64,000 nt of DNA. Source: Paenibacillus sp. FSL R5-0490. GTDB taxonomy: Bacteria; Bacillota; Bacilli; Bacillales; Cytobacillaceae. Position 1 is the first letter of the stretch, and each line of letters opens with the position of its first letter. The notes beneath the pieces are model-generated. The model was not told where the DNA came from and did not search any database. It saw nothing but the letters and a program-made list of their open reading frames with translations. This document shows, one piece after another, positions 1 through 7,312 of this stretch. The position numbers and the translations under genes were made by a program. The stretch spans positions 1-64,000 of the forward strand of contig NZ_MRTQ01000016.1 in assembly GCF_001956215.1 (NCBI RefSeq), written 5' to 3'.

Positions 1-38
1 AGATCTCCGCTAGCGCTTCGATCAATCGACACTACGAA

Positions 39-179
39 CCCGATTGGTTCAACTAAGCCTCTGCCTGCGCGTCGGCAAGTTTCACTGTATCTCGCCAATC
101 GGGCCTTTACGGGCAGTTTGACCCCCACTTATCCTTCTTTGATTCCTCTGAGTCTTGAAGCGGGGGTCTTACTGCCCGT
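39..179 (-). ncRNA. candidate structured RNA (omegaRNA/HEARO-like) at the edge of an IS200/IS605-type element
   Basis: Two nested helices are visible. The first pairs ACGGGCAGT (109-117) with ACTGCCCGT (171-179), then after a symmetrical internal loop pairs 120-130 with 158-168 over 11 bp with one G-U wobble. The second pairs CCCGATTGG (39-47) with CCAATCGGG (95-103) and encloses a small hairpin (GCC...GGC). Such compact GC-rich scaffolds in an AT-rich genome occur beside IscB/IsrB or TnpB genes of IS200/IS605 elements. Read on the minus strand it would be the 5' RNA of an IscB-type gene lying left of the window. Read on the plus strand it would be a TnpB 3' end. The pairing is seen directly; the family call is inference. 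Confidence 0.45.
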
Positions 180-226
180 TAGACTGCGATAAAAATCTTT
201 CATTATAGGGTTTCCAACTTCTCCGT

Positions 227-283
227 TTATATCCAGACGGACACCGCTTCATCTCCCTTCCCGTGATTCTTGATATGCTTCAT
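227..283 (-). CDS. 18-codon ORF with strong RBS, probably the stub of a disrupted gene
   Basis: A GGGGAGG ribosome binding site (289-295) precedes an ATG, but the frame closes after 18 codons (MKHIKNHGKGDEAVSVWI). It lies between the structured RNA at the left edge and the promoter of the SulP gene. A good RBS in front of so short a frame suggests either the remaining start of a gene interrupted by the neighbouring mobile element or a true short peptide. No function is recognisable. Confidence 0.2.
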   Translation of the reverse strand: MKHIKNHGKGDEAVSVWI

Positions 284-306
284 AAAACCTCCCCTAAAAA
301 TTCCTT

Positions 307-368
307 TTGACAATATTAAGTAATCGGAGTAAATTCATATCATAGTATATTCAAATAACCAGATATAC
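307..368 (+). promoter_or_regulatory. sigma-A promoter and possible ArsR operator upstream of the SulP gene
   Basis: TTGACA (307-312), a 17-nt spacer and TAAATT (330-335) form a reasonable SigA promoter about 60 nt before the SulP start. Just downstream GTATAT (345-350) and ATATAC (363-368) form an inverted repeat with a 12-nt centre over the expected transcript start. That is a plausible binding place for the ArsR-type regulator encoded at the end of the operon. Confidence 0.45.
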
Positions 369-396
369 AAATTATAAAATTAAAGAAGGGTTAGAT

Positions 397-2157
397 ATGC
401 AATACAAATCGATTTTTACTGGAAGATATAGCGGGTATTCCTTACAAAGGTTGCAGAAGGACCTTCTGTCTGGTCTTGTGGTTGGCGTAATTGCCATTCC
501 ATTAGGTATGGCGTTTGCCATTGCTTCAGGAGTAAAACCTGAATATGGAATTTATACGACAATCATTGCAGGGATATTGATTTCACTGTTCGGCGGGTCG
601 AAATTTCAGATCGGTGGACCTACTGGGGCATTTATCCCCATTTTGTTTGGAATTGTGATGACATATGGATATGAAAACCTATTAATTGCCGGGTTTATAG
701 CAGGGGTTATATTATGTTTTATGGGCATTTTCCGGCTGGGGTCTTTGATTAAATTTATTCCAAGACCTGTAACGATTGGTTTTACAGCAGGGATCGCTGT
801 CATCATTTTTGCCGGTCAAATTGCCAACTTTTTAGGACTGACAGGTGTTGAGAAGCATGAATCATTTCTTAGTAATATAAATGAAATTATCGTTCACTTT
901 CATACCATGAATGGTTATAGTGTTTTAACAGGCGGGATTTGTTTAGTGACCATCTTACTGGCGTCTAAATTCTTTTCCAGGATACCTGGATCTCTTGCTG
1001 GATTACTGCTTTCTACACTTGTAGCAATTTTCTTCTATCCAGATCAAGTAGCAACGATTGGATCAACATTCGGGGATATTCCAAGTTCGTTACCCCGTTT
1101 TGAGATCCCGGAGATTACGCTTGAAAAAATACAGCTGTTAATCGGACCTGCCTTCATTATTGCTTTACTTGGCGGCATGGAATCCTTATTATCTGCAGTA
1201 GTAGCCGATGGAATGACAAAAAGTAAGCATAATAGTAATCGAGAACTCGTAGGCCAAGGTATTGCAAATATAATTACTCCATTATTTGGCGGGATACCGG
1301 CTACAGGCGCAATAGCCAGAACAGCCACAAATATAAAAAACGGAGCCGTTTCTCCCTTTTCCGGAATCATTCATGGAATCGCGGTTTTGTTAATTTTACT
1401 GCTCTTTGCACCTTATGCGTCGACTATTCCTTTAGCAAGTATGGCCCCTATTTTAATGGTCGTTGCTTGGAACATGAGCGAGAAGCATGAATTTTATCAT
1501 GTATTAAAAACCAGGACGGGAGATTCACTCGTTTTAGTTGTGACCTTTTTATTAACGGTTTTTGCAAACCTGACGATTGCTGTTGAGGCAGGACTCATAT
1601 TAGCAATAGTTTTATTTACAAAACGCATGAGTGATATGATGGTAGCTTCAAAGGCACTGCCAAATCACGAAAACAAACATGGAAAAATCCAATCTCACAT
1701 GGTGACAGATACTCATGACTGTCCTCAAATTAGTATTTATACGGTAGAAGGCCCTTTATTTTTCGGGGATGCTCAATCGTTCGAACAGTCAGTCATGAAT
1801 ACGTTCAACCATAAACCGAGAGTTTTACTTTTAAGAATGGGGAAAGTCCCGCTGCTGGATACAACGGGTGAATATTATTTATCCAGAGTGATAAAGGATT
1901 TCTCAAAACACGGGATTATTTTAATATCTGGAATAAAACCTCAGCCAAAACAAGTGCTTAAAAAGACAGGATTATATGAATTTATAGGAAAAGAATATTT
2001 CTTTGAACATACTGGTGAGGCGATTAATTTTTCACTTACACACTTAAATAAAGGGAAATGCCTAGGCTGCAAACACTTTGCATTTAGAGAATGTACAGTC
2101 TTTTCTGGTGAAGAAAGTGATAGGGAAGAATTACGAAAGGCTGCCAGTTCATCTTAA
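397..2157 (+). CDS. SulP-family inorganic anion transporter with C-terminal STAS domain
   Basis: This 586-residue membrane protein matches SulP (SLC26-like) anion transporters. The N-terminal two thirds hold about ten hydrophobic segments, starting with the family signature near residues 25-60 (GLVVGVIAIPLGMAFAIASG). Residues about 440-545 form a STAS domain. Family members take up sulfate, bicarbonate or other oxyanions; the substrate cannot be read from sequence. The last 35 residues carry a Cys cluster (CLGCKHFAFREC) outside the usual STAS fold, perhaps a metal or redox site. A good RBS (GAAGGG) supports this start. It is followed after 29 nt by an ArsR-type regulator, so substrate- or metal-responsive control of the pair is likely. 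Confidence 0.9.
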   Translation: MQYKSIFTGRYSGYSLQRLQKDLLSGLVVGVIAIPLGMAFAIASGVKPEYGIYTTIIAGILISLFGGSKFQIGGPTGAFIPILFGIVMTYGYENLLIAGFIAGVILCFMGIFRLGSLIKFIPRPVTIGFTAGIAVIIFAGQIANFLGLTGVEKHESFLSNINEIIVHFHTMNGYSVLTGGICLVTILLASKFFSRIPGSLAGLLLSTLVAIFFYPDQVATIGSTFGDIPSSLPRFEIPEITLEKIQLLIGPAFIIALLGGMESLLSAVVADGMTKSKHNSNRELVGQGIANIITPLFGGIPATGAIARTATNIKNGAVSPFSGIIHGIAVLLILLLFAPYASTIPLASMAPILMVVAWNMSEKHEFYHVLKTRTGDSLVLVVTFLLTVFANLTIAVEAGLILAIVLFTKRMSDMMVASKALPNHENKHGKIQSHMVTDTHDCPQISIYTVEGPLFFGDAQSFEQSVMNTFNHKPRVLLLRMGKVPLLDTTGEYYLSRVIKDFSKHGIILISGIKPQPKQVLKKTGLYEFIGKEYFFEHTGEAINFSLTHLNKGKCLGCKHFAFRECTVFSGEESDREELRKAASSS

Positions 2158-2186
2158 AAACCGATTTGAAAGAGAGGGCCAATAAA

Positions 2187-2531
2187 TTGAACCTTGAAAT
2201 CCAGCAGTTTAAAGCTGAATTCTTTAAAGCTCTTGCCCATCCGTTGAGGATAAGGATTTTGGAATTATTAGCGGATGGAGATAAAAATGTAAATGAAATT
2301 CAAAGCCTTGTAGGAAGTGAAGGGTCTGCGGTTTCACAGCAACTAACTGTCTTAAGAGCTAAAAACATTGTCACGGGAACGAAAGATGGAAATCGTGTTA
2401 TCTATTCCTTAAGAGACCCCATGATTGTTGAATTACTTCAAGCAGCACGCCAAATTTTTAATAACCACCTTGTCGATACGATCGAAATGCTAGATAAGTT
2501 TAATGATGATGATCATACCGAACAGCCTTAA
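2187..2531 (+). CDS. ArsR/SmtB-family winged-helix transcriptional regulator
   Basis: A 114-residue ArsR-type repressor. The segment FFKALAHPLRIRILELLADG opens the winged helix-turn-helix, the recognition helix follows around GSAVSQQLTVLR, and the wing is at GTKDGNRVIYSL. There is no cysteine, so the classic As/Cd thiol sites are absent. Sensing would need carboxylate/histidine residues or another signal. I prefer the TTG at 2187, which has an AGAGAGG ribosome binding site, over the in-frame TTG at 2166, which has none. It is co-transcribed with the SulP gene and probably controls it. Confidence 0.85.
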   Translation: MNLEIQQFKAEFFKALAHPLRIRILELLADGDKNVNEIQSLVGSEGSAVSQQLTVLRAKNIVTGTKDGNRVIYSLRDPMIVELLQAARQIFNNHLVDTIEMLDKFNDDDHTEQP

Positions 2532-2571
2532 ACGGCGATTATGAAAAAACAGATGAAATCAGGTGAATAAA

Positions 2572-2739
2572 ATGTTAACGGGATTAATAATTGTTGGGGT
2601 TTTGATTGTTTTAATTGTGCTATTCTTAAGTGTTATCACAACTTCTAAAGCCTATAACTTTAAGCATACCGTGGACCCCTTAGAAAACAATCCAAATAGA
2701 AGCGAAGATCGCCAAGTACAAAATAGTAACAATAAATAA
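2572..2739 (+). CDS. ytzI: YtzI-like small membrane protein
   Basis: A 55-residue ORF with one N-terminal transmembrane helix (about residues 3-24) and a polar C-terminal tail containing SKAYNFKHTVDPL, the pattern I recognise from Bacillus YtzI. RBS AGGTGAATAA precedes the ATG. It lies 40 nt after the ArsR gene and before a terminator, so it is probably the last gene of the SulP operon. Function unknown. Confidence 0.7.
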   Translation: MLTGLIIVGVLIVLIVLFLSVITTSKAYNFKHTVDPLENNPNRSEDRQVQNSNNK

Positions 2740-2764
2740 TAATAGATGCCACTTCAGCAAAAAT

Positions 2765-2800
2765 AAGGGATAATCCTTCTTGGATCATTCCCTTTTTTAT
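2765..2800 (+). terminator. intrinsic terminator of the SulP-arsR-ytzI operon
   Basis: An imperfect stem AAGGGATAATCC / GGATCATTCCCTT is followed by a run of T. Confidence 0.75.
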
Positions 2801-2814
2801 TTGTTTACTATCTT

Positions 2815-2922
2815 TTACCGTTTCTTTATCAAATCAACTAATCTCACTAATGACCAAGTGAACAATAATAGAGGCAACCCGATTAAAGCCACTGCAATTG
2901 CCACTCCAATAATGATATCCAT
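2815..2922 (-). CDS. 35-residue membrane peptide under an ECF-type promoter
   Basis: The ORF encodes one hydrophobic helix (about residues 3-28) and a short basic tail ending DLIKKR. A purine-rich RBS (GATGAGGA) stands before the ATG. About 55 nt upstream on the same strand is a TGAAAC-N16-CGTA promoter of the extracytoplasmic-function sigma type. Small membrane peptides are common members of envelope-stress regulons in Bacillus. No homologue is recognised. Confidence 0.55.
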   Translation of the reverse strand: MDIIIGVAIAVALIGLPLLLFTWSLVRLVDLIKKR

Positions 2923-2972
2923 TGTTTTTTCCTCATCTCATTTATAACTAAGTTTCATATCTCTTTTGATAT

Positions 2973-2998
2973 TACGGATAGGTGGAGAATAAGTTTCA
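2973..2998 (-). promoter_or_regulatory. ECF sigma factor promoter
   Basis: TGAAAC (-35), 16 nt, CGTA (-10). The element shares TGAAACTTAT with the promoter of the ECF sigma operon at 60313-60338, where the -10 is CGTC. Confidence 0.6.
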
Positions 2999-3021
2999 TT
3001 TAAGATAACCCGCCTCTTTAA

Positions 3022-3053
3022 TAAAAAAAATCAGCCTGGACAGCAGCTGATTT
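3022..3053 (-). terminator. intrinsic terminator of the VOC gene
   Basis: On the minus strand AAATCAGC / GCTGATTT flanks a 10-nt loop and runs into a T tract. Confidence 0.75.
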
Positions 3054-3114
3054 CGACTATTCTTCAACCTTTCACCTTATTATAAATGTATTATGAAAAC
3101 CTTCATTAAAATAT

Positions 3115-3534
3115 CTATTTAGAAATGAGATATTTCTCCTTGAAGGCTGGACTCAGTTCACTCCACACATCAAATTTGTTCCCGTCTAAATCATAAAAGA
3201 CAAAGTTTCTTCCAGAGTGTCCTCTGTCTTCGATCTCTCCTACTCTTATTCCATTTTGCTTAAAGTCTTTATGTATGGCTTCTAAGGCACTTAATCCATT
3301 AACTTCAAATGTAAGCGAAAATCGCTCATTGCCGTAAATATCAAAGAAATTGGCACTTTGACCTTCCTTAGATTTCACCAGAAAAATACTCTGATTGGCA
3401 AAATTTAAAATTGCTTTGTCCTGATCTTTGTAGCTTAACTCTGCTCCTAATTTATTTACATACCACTCAGAGGAAAGATCTACATTTGTTACTGGAATAT
3501 AGGTTGTACCTACTCGTAATAATTTCTCGCTCAT
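3115..3534 (-). CDS. VOC (glyoxalase-fold) family protein
   Basis: A 139-residue single vicinal-oxygen-chelate protein. It has the repeated beta-alpha-beta pattern, with GTTYIPVTNVDLSSEWYVNKLGAELSY at the start and a closing NFVFYDLDGNKFDVWSE strand typical of the fold. The metal-ligand positions are not clearly His/Glu, so it may bind a small ligand or act in fosfomycin/bleomycin-like resistance. Start: the second in-frame ATG (3534) has GGGAG nine nt upstream, while the first ATG abuts that site. Single gene with its own terminator. Confidence 0.8.
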   Translation of the reverse strand: MSEKLLRVGTTYIPVTNVDLSSEWYVNKLGAELSYKDQDKAILNFANQSIFLVKSKEGQSANFFDIYGNERFSLTFEVNGLSALEAIHKDFKQNGIRVGEIEDRGHSGRNFVFYDLDGNKFDVWSELSPAFKEKYLISK

Positions 3535-3647
3535 TTTCGTCATCTCCCAAATTTTAAAATATTTGCTTTTAATGTAATAAATAAACCGTGAATATATATA
3601 TATGGATGATTCTCCTATTTTGCATGACTGCCTCTGTTCTTACGAGT

Positions 3648-4166
3648 TCATTCCTGTCCATTTAAAGTATCAATTGTATCCCAGCCGTAAACAAGTTCAT
3701 AAAGTTTCTTTCCTGCAATCTCAACTTCAATCTTATCAATAACCTTGCCGCCCATGGCCTCATAAAATAACGTGGAATTATTATCCGCTAATACAAAAAC
3801 GAGCATGGTGTTCATCCCTGATTTTCCTAATTCCTTAATTACAGATTTAACAAGAGCCTTGCCTATTCCTTGCCCTTGAAATTCTTTCAAAATATAGATG
3901 GAACTGAGTTCTCCCTGGTATTCCTTGTAATCCCCACTTCTTTCCTTGCCTCCAGATGAAAAACCAACAATCTGTCCTTCATCATTTTCCGCCACAAAGA
4001 CAATCCCCTGTGGAATAATACTAATCCATAACTCTTCACGACTTTGATATGATAAATTTTCTAAGAATTCTTCTGGAAAAATATTTTTGTATGTAGTTCT
4101 CCAGCTGTCAACGTGTACCTTAGCAATTGCGCCTGCATCTGATAGATTGGCTGCCCTAATCCTCAT
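3648..4166 (-). CDS. GNAT-family N-acetyltransferase
   Basis: A 172-residue GCN5-related acetyltransferase. The N-terminus (MRIRAANLSDAGAIAKVHVDSWR) is typical of the family, and the acetyl-CoA loop is at GQGIGKALVKSVIKEL with the preceding strand LSSIYILKEF. The acceptor substrate cannot be predicted. The start at 4166 is set by AAAGGGGTG eight nt upstream; the longer frame adds an unlikely extension without an RBS. Confidence 0.85.
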   Translation of the reverse strand: MRIRAANLSDAGAIAKVHVDSWRTTYKNIFPEEFLENLSYQSREELWISIIPQGIVFVAENDEGQIVGFSSGGKERSGDYKEYQGELSSIYILKEFQGQGIGKALVKSVIKELGKSGMNTMLVFVLADNNSTLFYEAMGGKVIDKIEVEIAGKKLYELVYGWDTIDTLNGQE

Positions 4167-4237
4167 ATAACACCCCTTTCCGTTGTACAATATAAACAAT
4201 GATTATGACATACGATTACTGCGAATCATTATTAGCA

Positions 4238-4555
4238 TCACACCTTAACCTGCAGGCGAATAACCCCTGAAATAAGCAGAATAAACAGCACTAACCCAAT
4301 GCAGAAAAAAATGATGGAGGCTGTGAAGACTGGCCCCCTCCTAAACACAAACACTTCCCGCTTTTGGATGAGGCCTGTTTGTGCGCTTGCATTTGAGGAA
4401 CTGAAATCAGAAATGACTCCCCCGCTGCTTGAAAAGTAAAAGCTAAGGCCAGCAAAAGCCATGCCAGTAAAAAACATGACCTCAATGAACCTTACAGAGA
4501 ATGTGGAGGCAACGAAAAGTGTTACACCTACTTCAATCAAAAAAGTCAGAAGCAA
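4238..4555 (-). CDS. small three-helix membrane protein, possible non-canonical start
   Basis: About 105 residues with hydrophobic segments near 1-18, 25-45 and 78-100 and a polar FSSSNASAQTG stretch between. It resembles small DUF3899-like membrane proteins but I cannot assign it firmly. The only strong RBS (AGGAGGGG) lies upstream of the TTG at 4555. It is followed in frame by ATC (4582) and ATA (4579) but no ATG/GTG/TTG until 4555, so either a rare start codon is used or the 5' end has mutated. Confidence 0.6.
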   Translation of the reverse strand: MLLTFLIEVGVTLFVASTFSVRFIEVMFFTGMAFAGLSFYFSSSGGVISDFSSSNASAQTGLIQKREVFVFRRGPVFTASIIFFCIGLVLFILLISGVIRLQVKV

Positions 4556-4779
4556 AACAATAAAATATTTAGTCCGTATGATTTTCCCCTCCTTTTTTCA
4601 AGTACCTTCTAATCTTTAGTTTAACATATTTTTACAAAAATTACTTTATTCTGAAAATAGAGTACAGGGTGGCAACACCCCAACTGCAGAATGGCACATC
4701 CTGTGATTAAACTTTACCTTGCCGAATGGAATTGCCTCCTTTAATCTAGTAGTAAATAAAATTGCCAGAGGTGGCCAAA

Positions 4780-6405
4780 GTGTCGAAACTCTTTAAATTA
4801 AAACGGCCGGGGCTTTTCGGGCAAATGGTTCTGCTCGTTCTTACTGTACTCATACTTTGCATACTGTTAATCATCATTTCTTTTTCCTCCATTATTGATC
4901 AAATGATTGAGAGAACCACCGGCCAGCAGGCGATGACCGTTGCGGAATTGGTTGCTGAAAACGATTCTATTATCGATGCGTTTGCTGCAGAACATCCGGC
5001 ACAGCTTATACAGCCGATTGCCGAGAAACTTAGAGAGCGGACAGGTGCAGATTATATAGTAATAGCGAACGAGGATGGCATCCGCTATTCCCATCCCTAC
5101 CCGGATCAAATTGGCAAAGTGACAGAAACAAGCAACAAAGCCCCGCTCGCAGGAGATTCTGTTATTTTCATAGGAAATGGCGTCTTAGGAGAAGCAGTTA
5201 AAGCGAAAACACCCATTTATGATGAGGCAGGTACTATTATCGGTGTTTCTTCCGTTGGCTTCTTAACGAATGAAGTAGAAAGCAGAATCTTTGTTTACCA
5301 GTTGCGGGTAGCAGCTTTCGGCGGACTTGCCCTTCTGATTGGCATACCAGGCGCATTTTATATTGCCAGACGAGTCAAAAGGCTAATATTTAATTTAGAG
5401 CCCGAGGAGATTTCTCATGCCTTTTCTGAAAAACAGGCTATTCTGGAGTCGATTGGGGACGCCACTCTTGCCATCAGCCCTGCACTCCAAATTTTATCAG
5501 CCAATAAAAAAGCGCGTGTCATTCTGGGGGAGCATGTAGAATGTACACTGACCGAGCCACATTTGAAAGCGCTTATCAGAACTGCATTACAGAATCCGGA
5601 TCAATTAATTCAGGAACAAGTACTCATCAAGAACTCGATATATATTGTAGACCTCTCGCCCATCTTAGCTGAAGAAACGGCAATATCAGGTATAGTGCTG
5701 ACTATCCGCCCCTTCTCTGAAGTAGAAGATCTGGCAAATGAACTTATTGAGATCCGGCAGCACGCGAACCATATTCGGGCACAGACCCATGAATATTTAA
5801 ATAAATTGAACACATTAAACGGGCTCCTGCTATTGGAGCGTTACGAAGAGGCAAAGGCATTTATGAAGATGGAGGTGCAGGAACTGCAGCAGACTGTCAC
5901 CTTTTTAATGTCCACAATTAAAGATCCTTTAATTGTTGCCGTTCTTCTTGGGAAAGTGAACCGGGCCAAAGAAATGAAAGTCTCAATCACCTTTGATGAA
6001 AACAGCCAATGGCTGGACTTCCCTGATACCATTCAAAGTGAACATGTCGTTACTGTAATTGGCAATTTGATTGATAATGCTCTTGAAGCATCTTCTGAAT
6101 GGAAAGGAAAGAACGCCGCTGTCCACTTGTCCTTTACAGACTATGGAGACGAGCTGGTTATGGATATTGAAGATAATGGCAAAGGAATGACCTCCGAAGA
6201 AGAAGCCTACTTTTTCACTGAAGGAGCCACAACCAAAAACCACCCGCAGCACGGCCTGGGCCTGACAATCATGCAGCATGCACTAAGCCAGCTTGGCGGG
6301 GAATGGTACCGTACAGACCGGTTAGAAGGAACATGCATGACCATCGCCATTCCAAAAAACAATCCTGAATACACAACCGCGGAGGAGAGAGAAAATCATG
6401 ACTAA
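4780..6405 (+). CDS. sensor histidine kinase of the CitA/DcuS (CitS/MalK/DctS) family
   Basis: Membrane sensor of about 541 residues. A first helix (about 15-35) and a second (about 175-195) flank an extracytoplasmic PAS-like citrate/dicarboxylate-sensing domain (IANEDGIRYSHPYPDQIGK). A cytoplasmic PAS region, an RAQTHEYLNKLNTLNGLL phospho-acceptor helix with the His, and an ATPase domain (NLIDNALEAS, DNGKGM, HGLGLTI) follow. The start is GTG at 4780, with AGAGGTGG just upstream. Its stop overlaps the start of the response regulator by 8 nt. The citrate transporter gene downstream makes citrate the likely ligand, by analogy with B. subtilis CitST-CitM. Confidence 0.9.
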   Translation: MSKLFKLKRPGLFGQMVLLVLTVLILCILLIIISFSSIIDQMIERTTGQQAMTVAELVAENDSIIDAFAAEHPAQLIQPIAEKLRERTGADYIVIANEDGIRYSHPYPDQIGKVTETSNKAPLAGDSVIFIGNGVLGEAVKAKTPIYDEAGTIIGVSSVGFLTNEVESRIFVYQLRVAAFGGLALLIGIPGAFYIARRVKRLIFNLEPEEISHAFSEKQAILESIGDATLAISPALQILSANKKARVILGEHVECTLTEPHLKALIRTALQNPDQLIQEQVLIKNSIYIVDLSPILAEETAISGIVLTIRPFSEVEDLANELIEIRQHANHIRAQTHEYLNKLNTLNGLLLLERYEEAKAFMKMEVQELQQTVTFLMSTIKDPLIVAVLLGKVNRAKEMKVSITFDENSQWLDFPDTIQSEHVVTVIGNLIDNALEASSEWKGKNAAVHLSFTDYGDELVMDIEDNGKGMTSEEEAYFFTEGATTKNHPQHGLGLTIMQHALSQLGGEWYRTDRLEGTCMTIAIPKNNPEYTTAEERENHD

Positions 6406-7088
6406 CCCATCAATTGGGGTGCTTATCGTTGAGGATGACCCTGTCGCTTCGTCTGTATATGAACAGCTTATCCAAAAAAGACAGGATTTCACTGTCATAG
6501 GGAAAGCAAGCTTCTGAAACGATTCAATTGCTAAACGTGATTACACCTGACTTGATCTTGCTCGATGTTCACCTGCCGGACGCCAATGGCATTGATTTGC
6601 TGTTTCAGATCAAACACAACCACCGTCATATCGATATCATCATGATAACAGCTTCAAATGATGCTAAAACCGTAAGAGATGCCATGCGCGGGGGAGCATA
6701 TAGCTATCTGCTGAAGCCTATAATGGTTGAAAGCTTTTTTTCAACTTTTGAAGAGTACAGCCAAACAAGGCACGCGTGGCAAACCAATGCTCATATTAAA
6801 CAAGATCAAATACAGCGGCTTTTTAAAAAAAGTTCCCCTGCTGCGGAGACAAAGCACGAGGCTGAGGCTTTGCCAAAAGGCATCGACAAACATACACTGC
6901 GAAAAGTTACACAAGCAATGGAAGCTGCATCCACAAGCCTGAATGCTGAAGAAGTAGGAATGCAAATCGGCGCAAGTCACTCCACAGCAAGGCGCTATTT
7001 AGAGTACCTGGTTTCCCTTGACCTTGTGGAAGTGGATATAGTCTATGGCAGTGTGGGCCGTCCCGAACGCCGATACAAACAACTCTAG
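6398..7088 (+). pseudogene. frameshifted CitT/DctR-type response regulator
   Basis: The gene starts normally (MTNPSIGVLIVEDDP, with the acidic pair) and reaches GKAS. A one-base excess (or two-base loss) around 6512 then throws the frame into TGA. Reading +1 from SETIQLL restores the receiver domain, including the phospho-acceptor Asp in LILLDVHLPDANG and the Lys in YLLKPI, and the C-terminal CitT/DctR-type winged helix (GVGMQI-like segment, STARRYLEYL, GSVGRPERRY). The shift lies at a HindIII-like AAGCTT hexamer with no homopolymer. It is a real mutation or an assembly error. If real, the kinase upstream has lost its partner. Confidence 0.85.
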
Positions 7089-7119
7089 CAAGCCCTCATA
7101 TAAAGGGGCTTGCTTTTTA
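7087..7119 (+). terminator. intrinsic terminator of the two-component operon
   Basis: AGCAAGCCC / GGGCTTGCT stem of 9 bp followed by TTTTT. Confidence 0.85.
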
Positions 7120-7181
7120 CTTGGAAAGCAGCCCTCCTGCCTCCCTTATTCACCGGTAAACCAGTATGTCTTCATCTCTAG

Positions 7182-7210
7182 TTTCATAAAAAATATGAAA
7201 ATTATGAAAT
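7182..7210 (+). promoter_or_regulatory. AT-rich palindrome, possible response-regulator site
   Basis: TTTCAT-N7-ATGAAA followed by a third half site (TTATGAAAT) lies about 100 nt upstream of the citrate transporter start, in the position where CitT binds in B. subtilis. The role is inferred from context only. Confidence 0.35.
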
Positions 7211-7279
7211 TATTATGTTTTATTCAACTTAAACAACTAATCTAGCCTTTCAGGAGCACCCCTGATAAAGTGATTCAAA

Positions 7280-7293
7280 AGGAAGCGCTTACA
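7280..7293 (-). promoter_or_regulatory. CcpA catabolite-responsive element (cre)
   Basis: TGTAAGCGCTTCCT on the minus strand matches the cre consensus closely (TGWAARCGYTWNCW type). It sits directly before the RBS of the citrate transporter, where bound CcpA-HPr(Ser-P) would block transcription when glucose is present. Confidence 0.75.
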
Positions 7294-7312
7294 AATGATT
7301 AGGAGGGGTTTT

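Noticed and set aside
1..192. Open plus-strand frame of 63 codons from the left edge
   Set aside because: It runs through both arms of the structured RNA, has no similarity to a TnpB C-terminus that I can see and is Pro/Leu-rich in a way expected from the hairpins; more likely non-coding.
6505..6520. Programmed +1 frameshift in the response regulator (prfB-like)
   Set aside because: The site AGC TTC TGA lacks a slippery codon that could re-pair in +1 and there is no upstream SD-like stimulator, so a mutation or error is likelier.
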